DNA of 64,000 nt from Cacajao melanocephalus (GCA_963573385.1 CAUYLG010044529.1:1-64000); one strand, 5' to 3'; shown: positions 50,757 through 62,140, counted from the first letter of the stretch. Program-made: numbers and translations. The notes: generated by a model not told the origin, from the sequence alone.

Positions 50757-51130
50757 CGAGGATTTTTTTTTAAATTTTTCCATAAGTTATGGGGGTAGAG
50801 ATGGTATTTGGTTACATAAGCTCTTTAGTGGTGATTTGTGAGATTTTGGGGCTCCCATCACCTGAGCAGTACACACTGCACCATATTGGTAGTCTTTTAT
50901 CCCTCGTCCCCCTCCCACTCTCCCCCTCCAAGTCCCCGGTGTCCATTGCATCGTTCTTAGGCCTTTGCATCCTCTTAGCGTAGCTCCCACATATCACTGA
51001 GAACAGACAATGTTTGTTTTTCCATTCCTGAGTTACTTCACTTAGAATAATAGTCTCCAGTCTTATCCAGCTGCAAATGCTGTTAATTCATTCCTTTTTA
51101 TGGCTGTGTAGTATTCCATCATATACATAT
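50757..51130 (-). mobile_element. L1 3' end, 5'-truncated
   Basis: Antisense L1 3' UTR, related to the copy at 13966-14607 ('atcacctgagcagtacacac'; 'ttttatggctgtgtagtatt'). Older and shorter; the tail is 'ttttttttaaa'. Confidence 0.9.
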
Positions 51131-52364
51131 CATCTACTTTACCTCTTCTTGCTCACTTCAGTTAAATGAGTATTGGGAAAATTTGGTAAAATAGGAGAGC
51201 CGTCCACCTTTATTAATGCCCTGATATCTGAGCACTAGGTAGAGACACAGGAGCCACATCTAGTCAAGAGGGCAGTGTGAACTGAGGCAGGAAGCCCTTC
51301 CCCTTCAACATTAGAAATGTCAGACTGATATTATTTTTAATTTTTAAGAAAATGTGTTGACCTTATTGAAAAATCAGGAGAGAATGTCTAGGTGCCAGAA
51401 ATAAAAAAAGAAGACAAAACTTTTTGGGTGTGGCCCATCTCAGAAGGGGAAGCAAATCCCAGCCTTGGGCCTGTCTCAGTCACCGTGGAAGCCCATGCCT
51501 GCCCAGAACGATGACCATGCAACTATGCAAAATCTCCAATCAAGAAACAGTCGTTATGACTGTTGTGTTACTCTTACAGATGCAAGAAAAAGGACTTGTA
51601 CACTGTAGAAAGATTAATTCTGAAATATCCAGAAAATCCCATTATCCAGAATCCCACATTCTGCTGCTTTCTTTTACTCCAGTTTTTACTGTGTATGTCA
51701 GGAAAGGCTTTTGCTGACTTTCCCCTTTATCCATAATCATGCAGGGTGTTCAGCCATTTTTCTTTCCTACATTATTCTGTCCCTTTGGCGGGGAATGGGA
51801 GACCCTCTCCAGGCACAAATGAAATAATTCAATGATAATTTTAAGCTCTTTAACCAAGAGCTTCTTTATGAAGCACCACTAAAGTCAGGGGGTAAAACTA
51901 GACACTAGGGTTATTGGTGCTGTGAGCATAAGTAAGTGTTAGAGAAGGAAGGTGGAAGGGGATCCGATGACAGTTTGGTGTGGAAAGAGGGTTGTTTAAA
52001 GAAGAAAGGCCCGGGTCAGAGGAGGATGTAGCGAAGGGCTCCATTTAAGCCACACTGGATTAACCATCCCTTATAGGATCCGAGGACAGAATGGTGTGAG
52101 CTGAACCCAGAAAGGAAGAAAATTAGAGTTAGCAAAAGCTCTGTACCTGCTGGGAAGTATATGATAATCAGGGCCATAGGATTTAAGATGCTAAAGAGGA
52201 ACCCACTCCTTGAAACATATTCCTACAAACAAGACTGCAAAACTTACTAACAGGAATGTTATTTTGAGATTTGTGAAAATGCCCTCAACTTAAATCTCCA
52301 GCTGACAAAGAAATTTCCAAGTCATTGATGTTGAGTGCAGTAATGAAAATGAAACAAAATATAT
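51131..52364. other. Unique DNA
   Basis: No gene or clear repeat in 1.2 kb. Confidence 0.4.
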
Positions 52365-52575
52365 ATTTGAATCCTGGCCTTACCACTTACTAACAGCATG
52401 CCCCGAGCACATCACTTTTTATTTCTGAATCTGAATATCTTCACCTATAAAATAGTGCCCACTTCATTAAGAACATAGTGGGAATTAAATGAAAGAATGT
52501 ATTGAGGTATTTATTAAGTACAGAGGTGGTTCATCATAAGCCCTCGATACACGGGGGTGGCTGTGGTTAGGATTA
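52365..52575 (-). mobile_element. MIR
   Basis: 'gaatcctggccttaccactt', 'ctgaatatcttcacctataa', 'tagtgggaattaaatgaaag'. Confidence 0.85.
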
Positions 52576-52689
52576 TTAAGGTAGGGCAGTGCTGTTTACT
52601 TGAGATGCTCATCAGCTTTCCTGCAGCCTTAGAAGGCTTTCCTCTGCAAATCTGAGCTTGTAAATATAGTGATCAAGTATATATGAGCT

Positions 52690-52865
52690 CTGGCTATAGA
52701 GCTTAAGATTAGCTATAGACAGCTTGAGATTGAACCCCAGGTCTGCTATCTACCAAGGAATGAGTTGGGACATATTATATAACCTCACTGAGCCTCATTT
52801 TTTTCATCTATGAAATGGGATGATGACAGTACTTACCTTACAGCAAACTCAAAAAATCGTGATTA
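52690..52865 (-). mobile_element. MIR
   Basis: 'ttgaaccccaggtctgctat', 'ctcactgagcctcatttttt', 'catctatgaaatgggatgat'. Confidence 0.85.
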
Positions 52866-53119
52866 TTCATATTAAGAAAGCAGTTCTGAGATTGTGAGTG
52901 TATTCTCCCTAGGTCAGAACCAAGGAGTTACCCCTTTCCCCACTGTTCTTTTACCTTTTATTTGATCCTGTTATGTTTATGGTTCCCTTCCAACTGTTGG
53001 AAAGTAGCACAATGAGGGTTGCCTACCCATGAAAGCCACATTGCATACTGGGGACCCCATGCAAGCAACTTTCAGATTCTAATATTCAAACTGCACTGCC
53101 ATGGTTGCTGTCTCAGAAT
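52866..53119. other. Unique DNA
   Basis: Nothing recognised. Confidence 0.4.
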
Positions 53120-53480
53120 CATCGCACAATTCCTCATTGTTACAGGGGGCTGCCCAAATATCGGCAGCTAAAATCATAATTAATGTTATTAGGTGCAACA
53201 ACCAGAAGGGAGGGACTACACAATTACCCAATGGTAAAATCAACCTCCGGTAAACAATCCTTGCTAATTGTCCAAGAAAGAAAAGCTTCCATCTCCCCTC
53301 CCACTTCCCATTCCTTCTGAAATCTCTTTCAGAAAGACAGAGACTTAAATATAGATTAGAGCTCAAATAAATGGCAAGTGAGTCAAAATATTTAAAAGGA
53401 AAGAATCTCTGATTCATATGCCTCTGATTGCAGCTTCTAATAGCTCCTTTTACGCTGAATGGGCTTCCCGGGTAAGACTG
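53120..53480. promoter_or_regulatory. Candidate conserved regulatory element
   Basis: CATAATTAATG (53175-53185), FOX-like GTAAACAA (53250-53257) and GCTAATTG (53263-53270), with 'gctcaaataaatggc' (53361-53375) in repeat-free DNA. A minus-strand frame of 159 codons (53079-53558) spans it. It has no protein features, and the open frame may simply reflect low stop-codon density here. Confidence 0.4.
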
Positions 53481-53659
53481 GGAAATCGAGCAGGCTCCAG
53501 TGCAGCAGTCAGGTGTGGGGTTCTCCCTCACATGACTGTGCTGTGCCAGCACCCACACTCATCAGCAGAGCACCAGAGGCCAAGAAGGAGCTGTGAGCAT
53601 GTCTGAGGAGATGTTTGGGGTGCTAGAATACTGAAGCCAGGGAACAGGGAAGTTGGGCT

Positions 53660-53875
53660 GCATCATAGTTTAGAACCCAGATTGTAAAGGAGAACAGACC
53701 TGATATTAATTCACTACTTTCTGTGTAGTCTTAGACAAATCACTGAATCCTCTGTCAGGCCCAGTCTCCCCACCTATGACATTTCGTAGGATTAATCACA
53801 GAATTAAATCAAAGCATGGATATACACCCTGCAGCCCAGGGCCTGGTACCTAGCAGAGGCTCTGTAATTTAGCCA
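53660..53875 (-). mobile_element. MIR
   Basis: 'gtctccccacctatgacatt', 'gggcctggtacctagcagag'. Confidence 0.82.
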
Positions 53876-53884
53876 TTCAACATG

Positions 53885-54020
53885 TGCTTAGCCAACACGG
53901 CATGACTTGATACTTTTAATGGAAATCTCAGGCCCAGAGGGGGCAGGTATTTGCCCAAAGTAACTCAACCAGTTATTCGAACTCAAGGGTCCCAATTCCC
54001 ATGCCAGTGTTATTTCCCTG
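53885..54020 (+). mobile_element. MIR
   Basis: 'gaaatctcaggcccagaggg', 'tatttgcccaaagtaactca', 'agttattcgaactcaagggt'. It lies tail to tail with the previous one. Confidence 0.78.
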
Positions 54021-54224
54021 GGTGGTACAATGTAATCATTCCTCCAACTCTTGGGCTAGCTCAGCCCTGAGGCATCATGCTCTGTTAGAACTGGGTTATA
54101 TCAGGGAGACCCTGAGACCTCAGGTGCCCCACCAGCCTCCCTAATGGATTCTCCTCTTCTCCCTTCTAATCTGAAGGTCTCCATTCTCTCTAGGCTGGGC
54201 ATCAGGGCAGAAAGGGACCAACAA

Positions 54225-54357
54225 TTTCTGAATTCCCTTATGTGCCAAATATTGTCCTTGGGTGTTAGATATAGCTTCTCCTTGTTTATTCTTCCTAGGT
54301 TCCCTGTGAAGTAAGTATTTTTGTTCCCAATCTGCAGGTAAAACAACTGAGGCTATT
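54225..54357 (+). mobile_element. MIR, cut by MLT1
   Basis: 'cttatgtgccaaatattgtc', 'tccctgtgaagtaagtattt', 'gcaggtaaaacaactgaggc', broken off at the LTR. Confidence 0.78.
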
Positions 54358-54810
54358 TAGGGTTGCATTGTATCCTCTGAAACCCATCTACTGAAGTCTT
54401 AACTCTACGAACCGTAGAATGTGACCTGAATTGTAAATAGGATCTTTGCAGGCATGATTGGGTTAAGTAAGATGAGGTAATGAGGGTAGTCCCTAATCCA
54501 GTATAAGTGGTGTCATTATAAAAGGGGGAAATTTGGACACAGAGGGATGCCAAGAGAGAATGCCATGTGAAGATGAAGACAGACATTGGGGGTGATGTGA
54601 CTACAAGCTTAGGAGCATCAGGATTGCCAGCAAACCACTAGAAGCTAAGGAGAGGCCTGGAACAGATTCCTCAACACAGCTCTCAAAGGGAGCCAACTCT
54701 ACCAGCACCTTGATCCAGCCTCCAGAATTGGGAGATAATAAAGTTCTGTGGTTTAAGCCACCAGTATGTGGTGCTTTGTTATGGCAGCCCTAGCAAACTA
54801 ATGCAATAAC
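54358..54810 (+). mobile_element. MLT1-family LTR
   Basis: Complete-looking MLT1A/B-type LTR: 'gggttgcattgtatcctctg', 'ggatctttgcaggcatgatt', 'ataaaagggggaaatttgga', 'cagcctccagaattgggaga', end 'ctagcaaactaatgca'. Confidence 0.92.
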
Positions 54811-54814
54811 TGTG

Positions 54815-55590
54815 GATACACACATAGTCACTCAGTTATTCAAGCCAGAAACCAGAAACCTGAGAGTTATTATTATTCCTTGCTCTCTCTCTCTCTCTCT
54901 CTCTTATTTCCCAATCCAATCCATGGCCAAATCCTACTGATGCTTTTTCTTCTTGATATGTCTCAAACATGTCACCTCATTCCATCTCCATTGCCACTGT
55001 TATGGGCCAAGCCCCCATCATCTCTTAGCTGGGTCAGCACACACACTTTGGATCAAGCTTCCCTGACTGTCAGCCTAGCCGAATGCAAATCCATTCTCTT
55101 ACAAACACCAGGTAATCGTCATCAAATAAATCAGATCACATTATTCCCCTGCTTAAAAACCTTCCAAAGCCTCCCCTGTCCTCTTGGGATGAAACCAAAA
55201 CTCTTTGCCAGGGCCAGGAATCCTAGTCTTTATACCAATCCTACCTCTTTTTATCTCTGTCTTCTGTGCTTCATCCATACTCATTTACTTTTGGTTATTC
55301 AGCCTGGATGGATCAAGCTCCTGGCTACCTCATGGTATTTACGCATGCTGGCTGTTACGCTTGGAATGCTTCTCCATCCACCTTCCACCCATATTTTCCT
55401 TTCAGCTAACTCTAATGTAGCCTTCATGTCTCAACCTCAATGACTCCTCAAAGAGGCCTTTCCTGGCCACAGCCACCCTCTAAGTGATTTCTACCTTGTT
55501 ATTCTCTGACTAGGCACCGTGTTGTTTTGTCTTCAAAGACCTTATGACAGTTCGGTATCAACACATTATTTAAAGACTTCTGTCGTAAGT
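54815..55590 (+). mobile_element. L2 (decayed ORF2 and 3' region)
   Basis: Starts 'cactcagttattcaagccag', then 'gtcagcctagccgaatgcaa', 'aaatcagatcacattattcc', 'gcttaaaaaccttccaaagc', 'tcctcaaagaggcctttcct'. A 187-codon open frame (54880-55443), the longest in the window, lies in this L2 but not as a conserved protein. A (CT)11 run at 54883-54904 sits near its start. Confidence 0.9.
54883..54904. repeat. (CT)n microsatellite
   Basis: Eleven CT units that grew inside the L2's 'ccttgattcctctctttc'-type site. Confidence 0.95.
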
Positions 55591-56309
55591 GGCACAAGGT
55601 GAGACATAACCAGGTCCATACATATTTGTGTCTCTCCATTTGTTGAATGTTGATGCTATCTCAGTCATAAAAGCCATGAGCTACATGGAGTCTCCAAGGA
55701 GGCAATTCTCCTTAACACTACCTGTTCACTCAGTATTAGAGCTGTGGGCACACAGGCTCAAGCCATTTGAAAGGTCAATCAATACTGCAAACCATACATG
55801 GCAGTATACTTAATGTATAAATGTTGGAGAATTAAAATTTCACCCCAAACAGTGATATTTAACATGAAGAGAAAACAGGAATAGGAAAAAAAAGGGGAGA
55901 GGTGGTTTACAAAGCAGTCCAAGGAGAGTGATGTGGACAAGGAGAGTGTCCTGACCTGATCCTGACAGTCACCAATGTATTGCAAGGAAGAGTCCTTGAT
56001 TTTGGCAGAGCCTTCCACAGCAAATGCCAATCATGAGTGACAGCCAGATGGGGTCTGTCAAGACAACCATCTTGAGCTGGTGAAGTCCTGCTAATTGTAA
56101 GGCCCTTGAGTCCTCTGGTGAGGACTGATAGTAAAGGGTTATGCCCTTATCTGGTTGGATGTTGTCTCTATTGATTAAGTGAACATCTTGTCCTGGTTCG
56201 CATGATGCCCTTTGAAATGTAAAAATTGAGTCTTTTTCTAAGATGGCATCACTTATGTCAAGGGTGCTCTATGCAACTTCCCAAGGAGACTTTATGAGAA
56301 GGAAGACTT
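55591..56309. other. No recognised feature
   Basis: Apparently unique DNA. Confidence 0.4.
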
Positions 56310-56402
56310 CATGTTTGGTTCACCATTGTATCCTCACTGCTGAGTACACAGTGCTTAGAATATTGTTGGCATGCAATAAATATTTGTTGAATGAATTCAT
56401 GA
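56310..56402 (+). mobile_element. L2 3' end
   Basis: 'ttgtatcctcactgctgagt' then 'gcaataaatatttgttgaat'. Confidence 0.85.
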
Positions 56403-57599
56403 AAGTCGGTGCTGATATTCAAGCTAGGTTTCATGTGTCTGAGGTTCTTCTACCATAGCATACGGGAATCAACTCTTGATGGCCATGACTTAAATTAAAC
56501 CATTCCATAATTTTTGCTTCTGACTAGGATGAAGTAGCTTGATTCAGACCATCCTACCATTGAAAACAAGTGTACATGTTAGATTAAAGTAAAATACCAA
56601 AAAAGAGTCTTTTAACAGCATCAGAGGACAATCAAGGCAGCCAGGGCTTGAGGACACAAGATCTCAGAGAAAAGAGACTCAGAGGGAAGGGAGCCTGGCA
56701 TTTTGTTCCACTTTCTACCTTAAGGTACTTGCTGAATCTTAACCTGTATGAGAATGAGAGGCCAAGAAACCAAGTGGAGGGTATCTGCAGAGGGGTTAAA
56801 AAAAAAAATCTCACAGAGCAAGAGAGACAAAATTTGGAGGGAGTTTGCAGATGCTAAGAAGGAGGGTCCCTGGTTAACATGACAAACTTCTAGTTAAGAC
56901 CAAGGATAAAGAGAAACTGGAAATAGACCAATCCTCACTAACTCCCAGCTTAGAACCATCTCAGTCACTGGCTGGGTAAGCTTGATCTGTTCCTGCTCTA
57001 ACTACTGGCCAGAATAAAATAAATTCTTCCTGGGAGAGGGATGACATCATCTAGAACACGTACAAGTTTTTGTACGTGATGTCCAGCATTTTCCTCATTG
57101 AGGCTCCAAAAAGTCTATCATCTTCAATGAAGACCTAATGTAAATTCATGTAAGTCTGAATCTGATTGGACAGGCCCGGGCAGATCCCAGGGATGGAGGA
57201 CAGAATGAGCAGGAGGATCCTGGGTGACCAGACAAAGCTGACAATTTAGTTAACTGAGAGCTCAACTGACTCGAATTTCACCTGGAAAATGGAAAGCTGC
57301 CTACTGTGTAGTCAGCATGCAGACATAAGGAAGCCCTACACAGAGAGCATGCAAAGCGCGTGTCAGCAAAGGCCCACTTCCCTTTTGATCAGCTGTGAAA
57401 TAGGCTTCAATTAATAGAATAATACAATGCTCCAGGAAGGACCTTTGAAATTTGTCTAAGCCCAACTTTTAAACCCTTTGCTTTCATGAACTTGGAGGCC
57501 CCAAGATGGGAAATGGCTCTTCTATGACCGTTTAAAAAATTCAGTTGTTTTTTGAACCCAAATAACTGGGCTCCCTGTGCAGCCAGAGTCCCTGCTTCA
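56403..57599. other. Unique DNA with one hairpin
   Basis: No gene seen; includes the inverted repeat at 57043-57083. Confidence 0.4.
57043..57083. repeat. Bulged inverted repeat
   Basis: Core arms CACGTACAA (57057-57065) and TTGTACGTG (57070-57078) with loop GTTT. Beyond a 9-nt bulge on the left side the pairing goes on (GACATCA with the following ATGTC), as if the right arm were copied from a gapped left arm. Confidence 0.9.
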
Positions 57600-57990
57600 C
57601 TGCCTTGCTAAAGCTCCAGGCTCAGACAACTCTAGCCCGCAACCCATCAACACTGCAAACAGCTTCAACAAGACTATAAATGTCATGTTAGGTGTCAGAT
57701 GATAAATGCGATTCCTCCTCAGCAAAGGGAGCCCTAATGGGAGAATACAATGGGATTCCCATGGAATTAAATCCTGCATCTCCCCAAGGAAACCACGACA
57801 ATTTCTCATTTATAGTGTTGTCCTAATAAATACAAAGGAAGTCATAACTCACTGCTATTATTTAAAATAGTCATCAAGTCCTGGCTTTTATAACTCCACA
57901 CTGGGCAGGATGTTTTTTATTAAGTAGTAGCTGGGCTTTTACAAAACCCAAAGCTGGTGCCTCTGTCCATGTTGTTACCTGGGAAATAGT
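57600..57990. promoter_or_regulatory. Candidate conserved regulatory element
   Basis: Repeat-free. RUNX-like AACCACG (57790-57796), CATTTATAG (57808-57816), 'cctaataaatacaaagg' (about 57822-57838) and 'tttttattaagtagtagctg' (about 57914-57933). No coding signature. Confidence 0.35.
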
Positions 57991-58034
57991 GATGGAGCTT
58001 CAGCATCTGGGGAAAGGGCAGCCAACGGGGTGGA

Positions 58035-58135
58035 AGAAGGGTCAGGTTCTAGTCCTTGCTTTGACACTCTCTGGTCTAGGGGCTTTGGGCAAAAAAGCCT
58101 CAAATTCTGAACCTTAAAATAATGACAATACTTGC
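58035..58135 (-). mobile_element. MIR
   Basis: 'ttgctttgacactctctggt', 'tgaaccttaaaataatgaca'. Confidence 0.75.
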
Positions 58136-58136
58136 C

Positions 58137-58262
58137 GAGCTCTGTGTTAAGAGCTCACAAATATTCTCTCGTTTGAGATGGGGACTGAGGAAATGGAGGC
58201 TCAGGGGCTCTTGTCTTGCTTAGGGCCATGGAACGGATATGACAGCTGGAATTCCGTCTCGA
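58137..58262 (+). mobile_element. MIR
   Basis: 'gagctctgtgttaagagctc', 'ggaaatggaggctcaggggc', 'tgacagctggaattccgtct'. It faces the MIR just before it. Confidence 0.78.
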
Positions 58263-59229
58263 TTACAGGGCATTTGGCCTAGAACCTGAATCTTTTCTGG
58301 TTTGTTGAAGTGCATTTGTTTTTGTTTGTTTTTACCAATATCCTGTTACCGTAGCTTCCTCATCAGCATGCAACCCTAGTGTCAGCTGAAGCCTCCCATC
58401 CCTCAGATATCTAAATAACCTAGACTCAGACATCATCTCATCCACTGCCTGTAGCAGACCATAATTTCTCTAAATCTTCGAGGATGTACCTTATCCTGGG
58501 CGTCTTTGACTTCGGATCTGCAAGTACAGAAGTGCCCCTATCCATTCCACAGCAGCATTCCCAGATAAGAAACTCAGGCCTATGCATCTGAAAAAGAAAA
58601 AGGAAAAGTGCAAGGAGTCCATGGGTTTAGTGACTTTAAAAACAATTCCAGAGTTCATGGGAGGAATTGCAGCACACAGTCAACCTCACCCTCACCCCAC
58701 CCCATCTAACCTGGCTCTCTCAATTCTTCTCCCTTCTCCCTTCTTCTCCCAAGACCCCCAAAATGTCTTCAAAGCAGCAGCGTTGGCCCCTTTTCAGAAG
58801 CCTTTAGGTTGTCCAACATTCATGAACTACAGGGACTCACCTGCCCAAGCAGGTTTTTCCAATCAAACATTGTCTCAACACACAGCACTCTCTCTAAATG
58901 GTAGTCTCAGGCATTGGCTAAGAAAACAAATCTTTTTCTATACCTTACACCCAAAATATAGAGGTTAAAAGAATCCAAGATACCCAGATTGGGTTTTATG
59001 AACCCATAGAATCATGAACTATTGTCAGTATTTCCAAAAGTGAGATAAATTCTGCACATTTATTTTCAGTGAAGGTACATACAATTTAGAATCTGTTTGG
59101 GGGTTAAAATTATATCAGTTCTGTGTAGTATCAATGGTTTTCTCACACTGATCAAAAACTCTGATAGATGCCTATTTATGTTTCTGGTTCAATAGAAGAG
59201 CTCATATAAATCCCTTATTACTTAACATT
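58263..59229. other. Unique DNA
   Basis: A plus-strand frame of 128 codons (58582-58968) has no recognisable domain; treated as chance. Confidence 0.4.
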
Positions 59230-59400
59230 GTTCATTCACTCATTCAATAAACATTTTTTGATCAATTCCTCTATGCCAGGCTTGTGTATACTGTGGTAAA
59301 TAAGATAAAATCTCTGCCTTCAAGGTGGTGACAAACAGTAAATAGATGAATATATTTGCATAGTAGTATTAGATGATGACTTGGGAATTTGGTATTTGGT
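59230..59400 (-). mobile_element. L2 fragment, antisense
   Basis: 'tcattcactcattcaataaa' (the L2 terminus inverted), 'ctctatgccaggcttgtgta', 'tctctgccttcaaggtggtg'. Confidence 0.82.
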
Positions 59401-59729
59401 GATATATGTCAGAGTAAGTCTCCCATTTAAGCCCAATGTGAAGATTTCAAATAGTTTTACAAGTTTTTCTGCAATGGTTTTAACCTAAACACATTCGAAC
59501 TGAGGACATGAACACAGATGAGATTTGATGTCTGGTTTTCATTGGACTGTGAACGTAAAAATATTTCTTTTGGGGACACAGGACACTACTGCAGCAAATG
59601 CTACAGGCTGCACAGTGAGAACCCTAGTTCAGTGCCTGATTTGCATACAGTGCATCTTGGATCTTAATTTAGACCTGGGTGCCAAAGCCTTTTCCACTGA
59701 AAAGGAATAGGGCAGTGAAAGATGGCTAA
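59401..59729. other. Unique DNA
   Basis: Nothing recognised. Confidence 0.4.
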
Positions 59730-59950
59730 GAAAGAGCAAAGTGCCTGAAAGTTCTTAATTTGCTCTTTCATCTTCACAGATGTATGATTAACCAGGCGGC
59801 CCCTTCCCACCGCTTTCATCACCCTTCCTCAGAATGAGTCTTTTCGGGGCACGATCAAGTGCTTTCAAAGCTTTAAAGTCACAGCTTTTCAGTAAATGTA
59901 GCTTGTCCATTTCCATTCCATTCAGAACATGAAGGGGAAAGACTACCCTT
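59730..59950. promoter_or_regulatory. Candidate conserved regulatory element
   Basis: Repeat-free with 'cagatgtatgattaaccagg' (about 59778-59797), 'gatcaagtgctttcaaagct' (about 59854-59873) and 'tttcagtaaatgtagcttgt' (59887-59906). Inferred only from motif density and lack of repeat decay. Confidence 0.3.
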
Positions 59951-60084
59951 TGCCAAGTGAATAAGAAATGCGGAGTAGAGGGGAAGGCAGAAAACCAAAA
60001 AGAATCTATATTCCTAAGGTGGCAAGTAACTCTGGAGATGTTTAAATATACAGGACTATGAGCAACCTTTCAAGATTCTATAGG

Positions 60085-60265
60085 CTCACCGATGGTAGAG
60101 TTGGAGAAGGTCTTAGAGATAGTACAAGTCCCATTCTGTGCATTGACATAAGGAGAAACTGAGTTCCAAAAAGGAAGAATGGTCTTTGCCCACACGGTCA
60201 CATGGTTGGTGGCAGAACAAGGACTACAACTCTGACTATCTTTCCAGTGCCCTTTCCATCACACC
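60085..60265 (+). mobile_element. MIR/MIR3
   Basis: 'gagttggagaaggtcttaga', 'gacataaggagaaactgagt', 'acggtcacatggttggtggc'. Confidence 0.8.
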
Positions 60266-60539
60266 AGACCACTTCCATCTTCCCTTTCTTCAGTTAATCC
60301 TCTTCCATGTTGTTTGTATTAATTTGTCCTGCACATGGGGTCCTCCCTTTGGTACTTATGCAAATACTTCCTAGCTATCAAAGACCAGACTCTATTCCAT
60401 GTGTTTTTGAAGAAGTCATCCCAGTTACCCTAGGCATAATTTCTGCTTTGTTCACTAAAATCACCACATTTGTAATCTGAATCATGCACTTGTTTGTGTT
60501 ATATCTTGCAAGTGACAATTTACAATTTACAGTTTAAAT
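60266..60539. other. Unique DNA
   Basis: Holds a 9-bp inverted repeat (GACAATTTA 60513-60521, TAAATTGTC 60535-60543). Confidence 0.5.
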
Positions 60540-60841
60540 TGTCTTAAGCAATAAGAAAAAGGAATCTTTTATTAGCTGCAAAATTGAAAAGTCCAGGAGT
60601 AGATCTCACTTCAGGCATGACTGGGTCCTGGAGCTAGGATGACAGCCTCACTATTTTTTCTGCCTCTCTGTTTCTTAGGCAGGGTCTCCACCTTGGGATG
60701 GCAAGATGGCTTCAGGCAGCTCCATGTAGAATTTTGTCCTCGTAATAGCCCCAGCTGGAAGCAGGTATTCTCTTTCCCAGTAGCTCCACAGAATTCCACA
60801 CAGGAAGAGCTTCATTGGCTCTGACTGGGTCACTTGTCTGT
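60540..60841 (-). mobile_element. Ancient LTR-like repeat, right part
   Basis: Same family as 20800-21325 but inverted: 'agtccaggagtagatctcac', 'tggcaagatggcttcaggca', 'gagcttcattggctctgact'. It continues at 61286. Confidence 0.55.
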
Positions 60842-61285
60842 TAGCCCACTGTGCTAACCTCCTGCTGGACCCAGGAGATAAGTGTCATCATCCAGTGGTT
60901 GAAGTGCCAGCACAGGGACACTTGGTTATTATTGTATGACTTGTGGACAATGTACCATGATGGTGTTAATGGCAAACTAAGACATTGACAAGACTTGCTA
61001 AAGTCCGTTTTTGCAACCACAATGCTGAAGTTTTTTAGTATGTCTCACAAAAAGCTTCCTTAAAGCTGATAGAAGCTTTTGTCTGACAGGGACAATTTCA
61101 TCACCACCAACCCAAGAGCATCTTCCAAGAGGAACTGGAGCCCCTCAAAAAGTTGAAGTCTCTAAACATTCCATAGCCTGTTGTCTCCTGGTATATTCTG
61201 TCAATAATATATCCTTTGAGCTTATCAGAGTAATTTGTAACTTCCATAAGAGTGAAGTTCAGAAAATGCATTTTTGACAAGTTTC
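60842..61285. other. Unexplained insertion inside the ancient repeat
   Basis: About 440 bp separate two blocks of one repeat that should be adjacent. I recognise no repeat family. On the minus strand a frame of about 58 codons runs through it (phrases KMHFLNFTLMEVTNYSDKLK and IYQETTGYGM) before breaking. There is no poly-A or clear target duplication. It could be an exonic or pseudogene fragment or an old transposon. Confidence 0.35.
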
Positions 61286-61395
61286 TGATGACATCATGCT
61301 CATCTCTGAACCAATCACTGTAGCCGCAGTTATGGGATGCTCCAGTTGCTCAGGGCTGGGTCACGTGACTATCTGAGCTGCTGCACATGGTCACA
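61286..61395 (-). mobile_element. Ancient LTR-like repeat, left part
   Basis: 'ctgaaccaatcactgtagcc' and 'gggctgggtcacgtgactat' belong to the family seen at 60540-60841. Confidence 0.55.
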
Positions 61396-61799
61396 AGGCA
61401 GACACGATTACAGTGTTGGATTCTTTTAATACTACATTTCTTCTGGAAAACACTGAACAGCTCCTAAGAGCGTGGAGTGTGGGAGTGGTGATTCCACTAA
61501 GGAAAACCATGGTCTGTTGCCAGAAAAAGAGGAAATAGATGTTAAGCGGGGGCGGGGGTGAATGAAAATCTATAGTAAGCATTGTTCTATCATTATTTCA
61601 TATATATATGAACCTTGCTTTTCCCAAATCAAGTATAAGCTCATTCGTGAAAACAGAACTCAGTATCTAACCAATAATCAATATATTCTTATTTATTAGC
61701 CAAAACCATATATTTATTGGGTATCTACAGAGAGTAAGATGCCATGATGCTTAGAGAAATCTTAAAGATCAGACATTGCTCCAGATTTGAGAGTCTAGT
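61396..61799. other. No recognised feature
   Basis: AT-rich, short (TA)n at about 61600. Confidence 0.4.
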
Positions 61800-61929
61800 T
61801 TAGTGCAGCAAACAAATACTGAACATCCGCTGTATGCCAAACACAGTCCTAGTGCTAAGGATGAGAAGTTGAATACAATACAACCCCTGCCCTTAAAAAT
61901 CCTCACTTAGCAGGGTGAAAACAGTAATA
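61800..61929 (-). mobile_element. L2 fragment, antisense
   Basis: 'caaatactgaacatccgctg', 'tatgccaaacacagtcctag', 'aatacaacccctgcccttaa'. Confidence 0.78.
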
Positions 61930-62140
61930 CCAACATTTATGGAGCCTCTAATATGTGCCTGTATTCCATATACATTAATCTTAAGTCTTAGTACAACCCA
62001 TGAAAGTATGATATATTACTTTAATATGATTTTACTGAGTCCCAGAGAATGACACTTCAAACCTGATCATCAAACTTAAGAGGTCAAACAAAATGTTAAG
62101 AATGCCCAGCTAATAAGTAGTAGAGTGGAGAAATCTGGTT
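61930..62140 (+). mobile_element. MIR
   Basis: 'acatttatggagcctctaat', 'acaacccatgaaagtatgat', 'gcccagctaataagtagtag'. Confidence 0.82.

Noticed and set aside
53079..53558. 159-codon minus-strand frame
   Set aside because: Non-repeat, but shows no domain, signal or splice context. It overlaps a likely regulatory tract. PhyloCSF would settle it.
54880..55443. 187-codon plus-strand open frame, the longest in the window
   Set aside because: It lies within a decayed L2 LINE, in pyrimidine-rich text, and does not read as the intact L2 protein. It also starts in a CT microsatellite.
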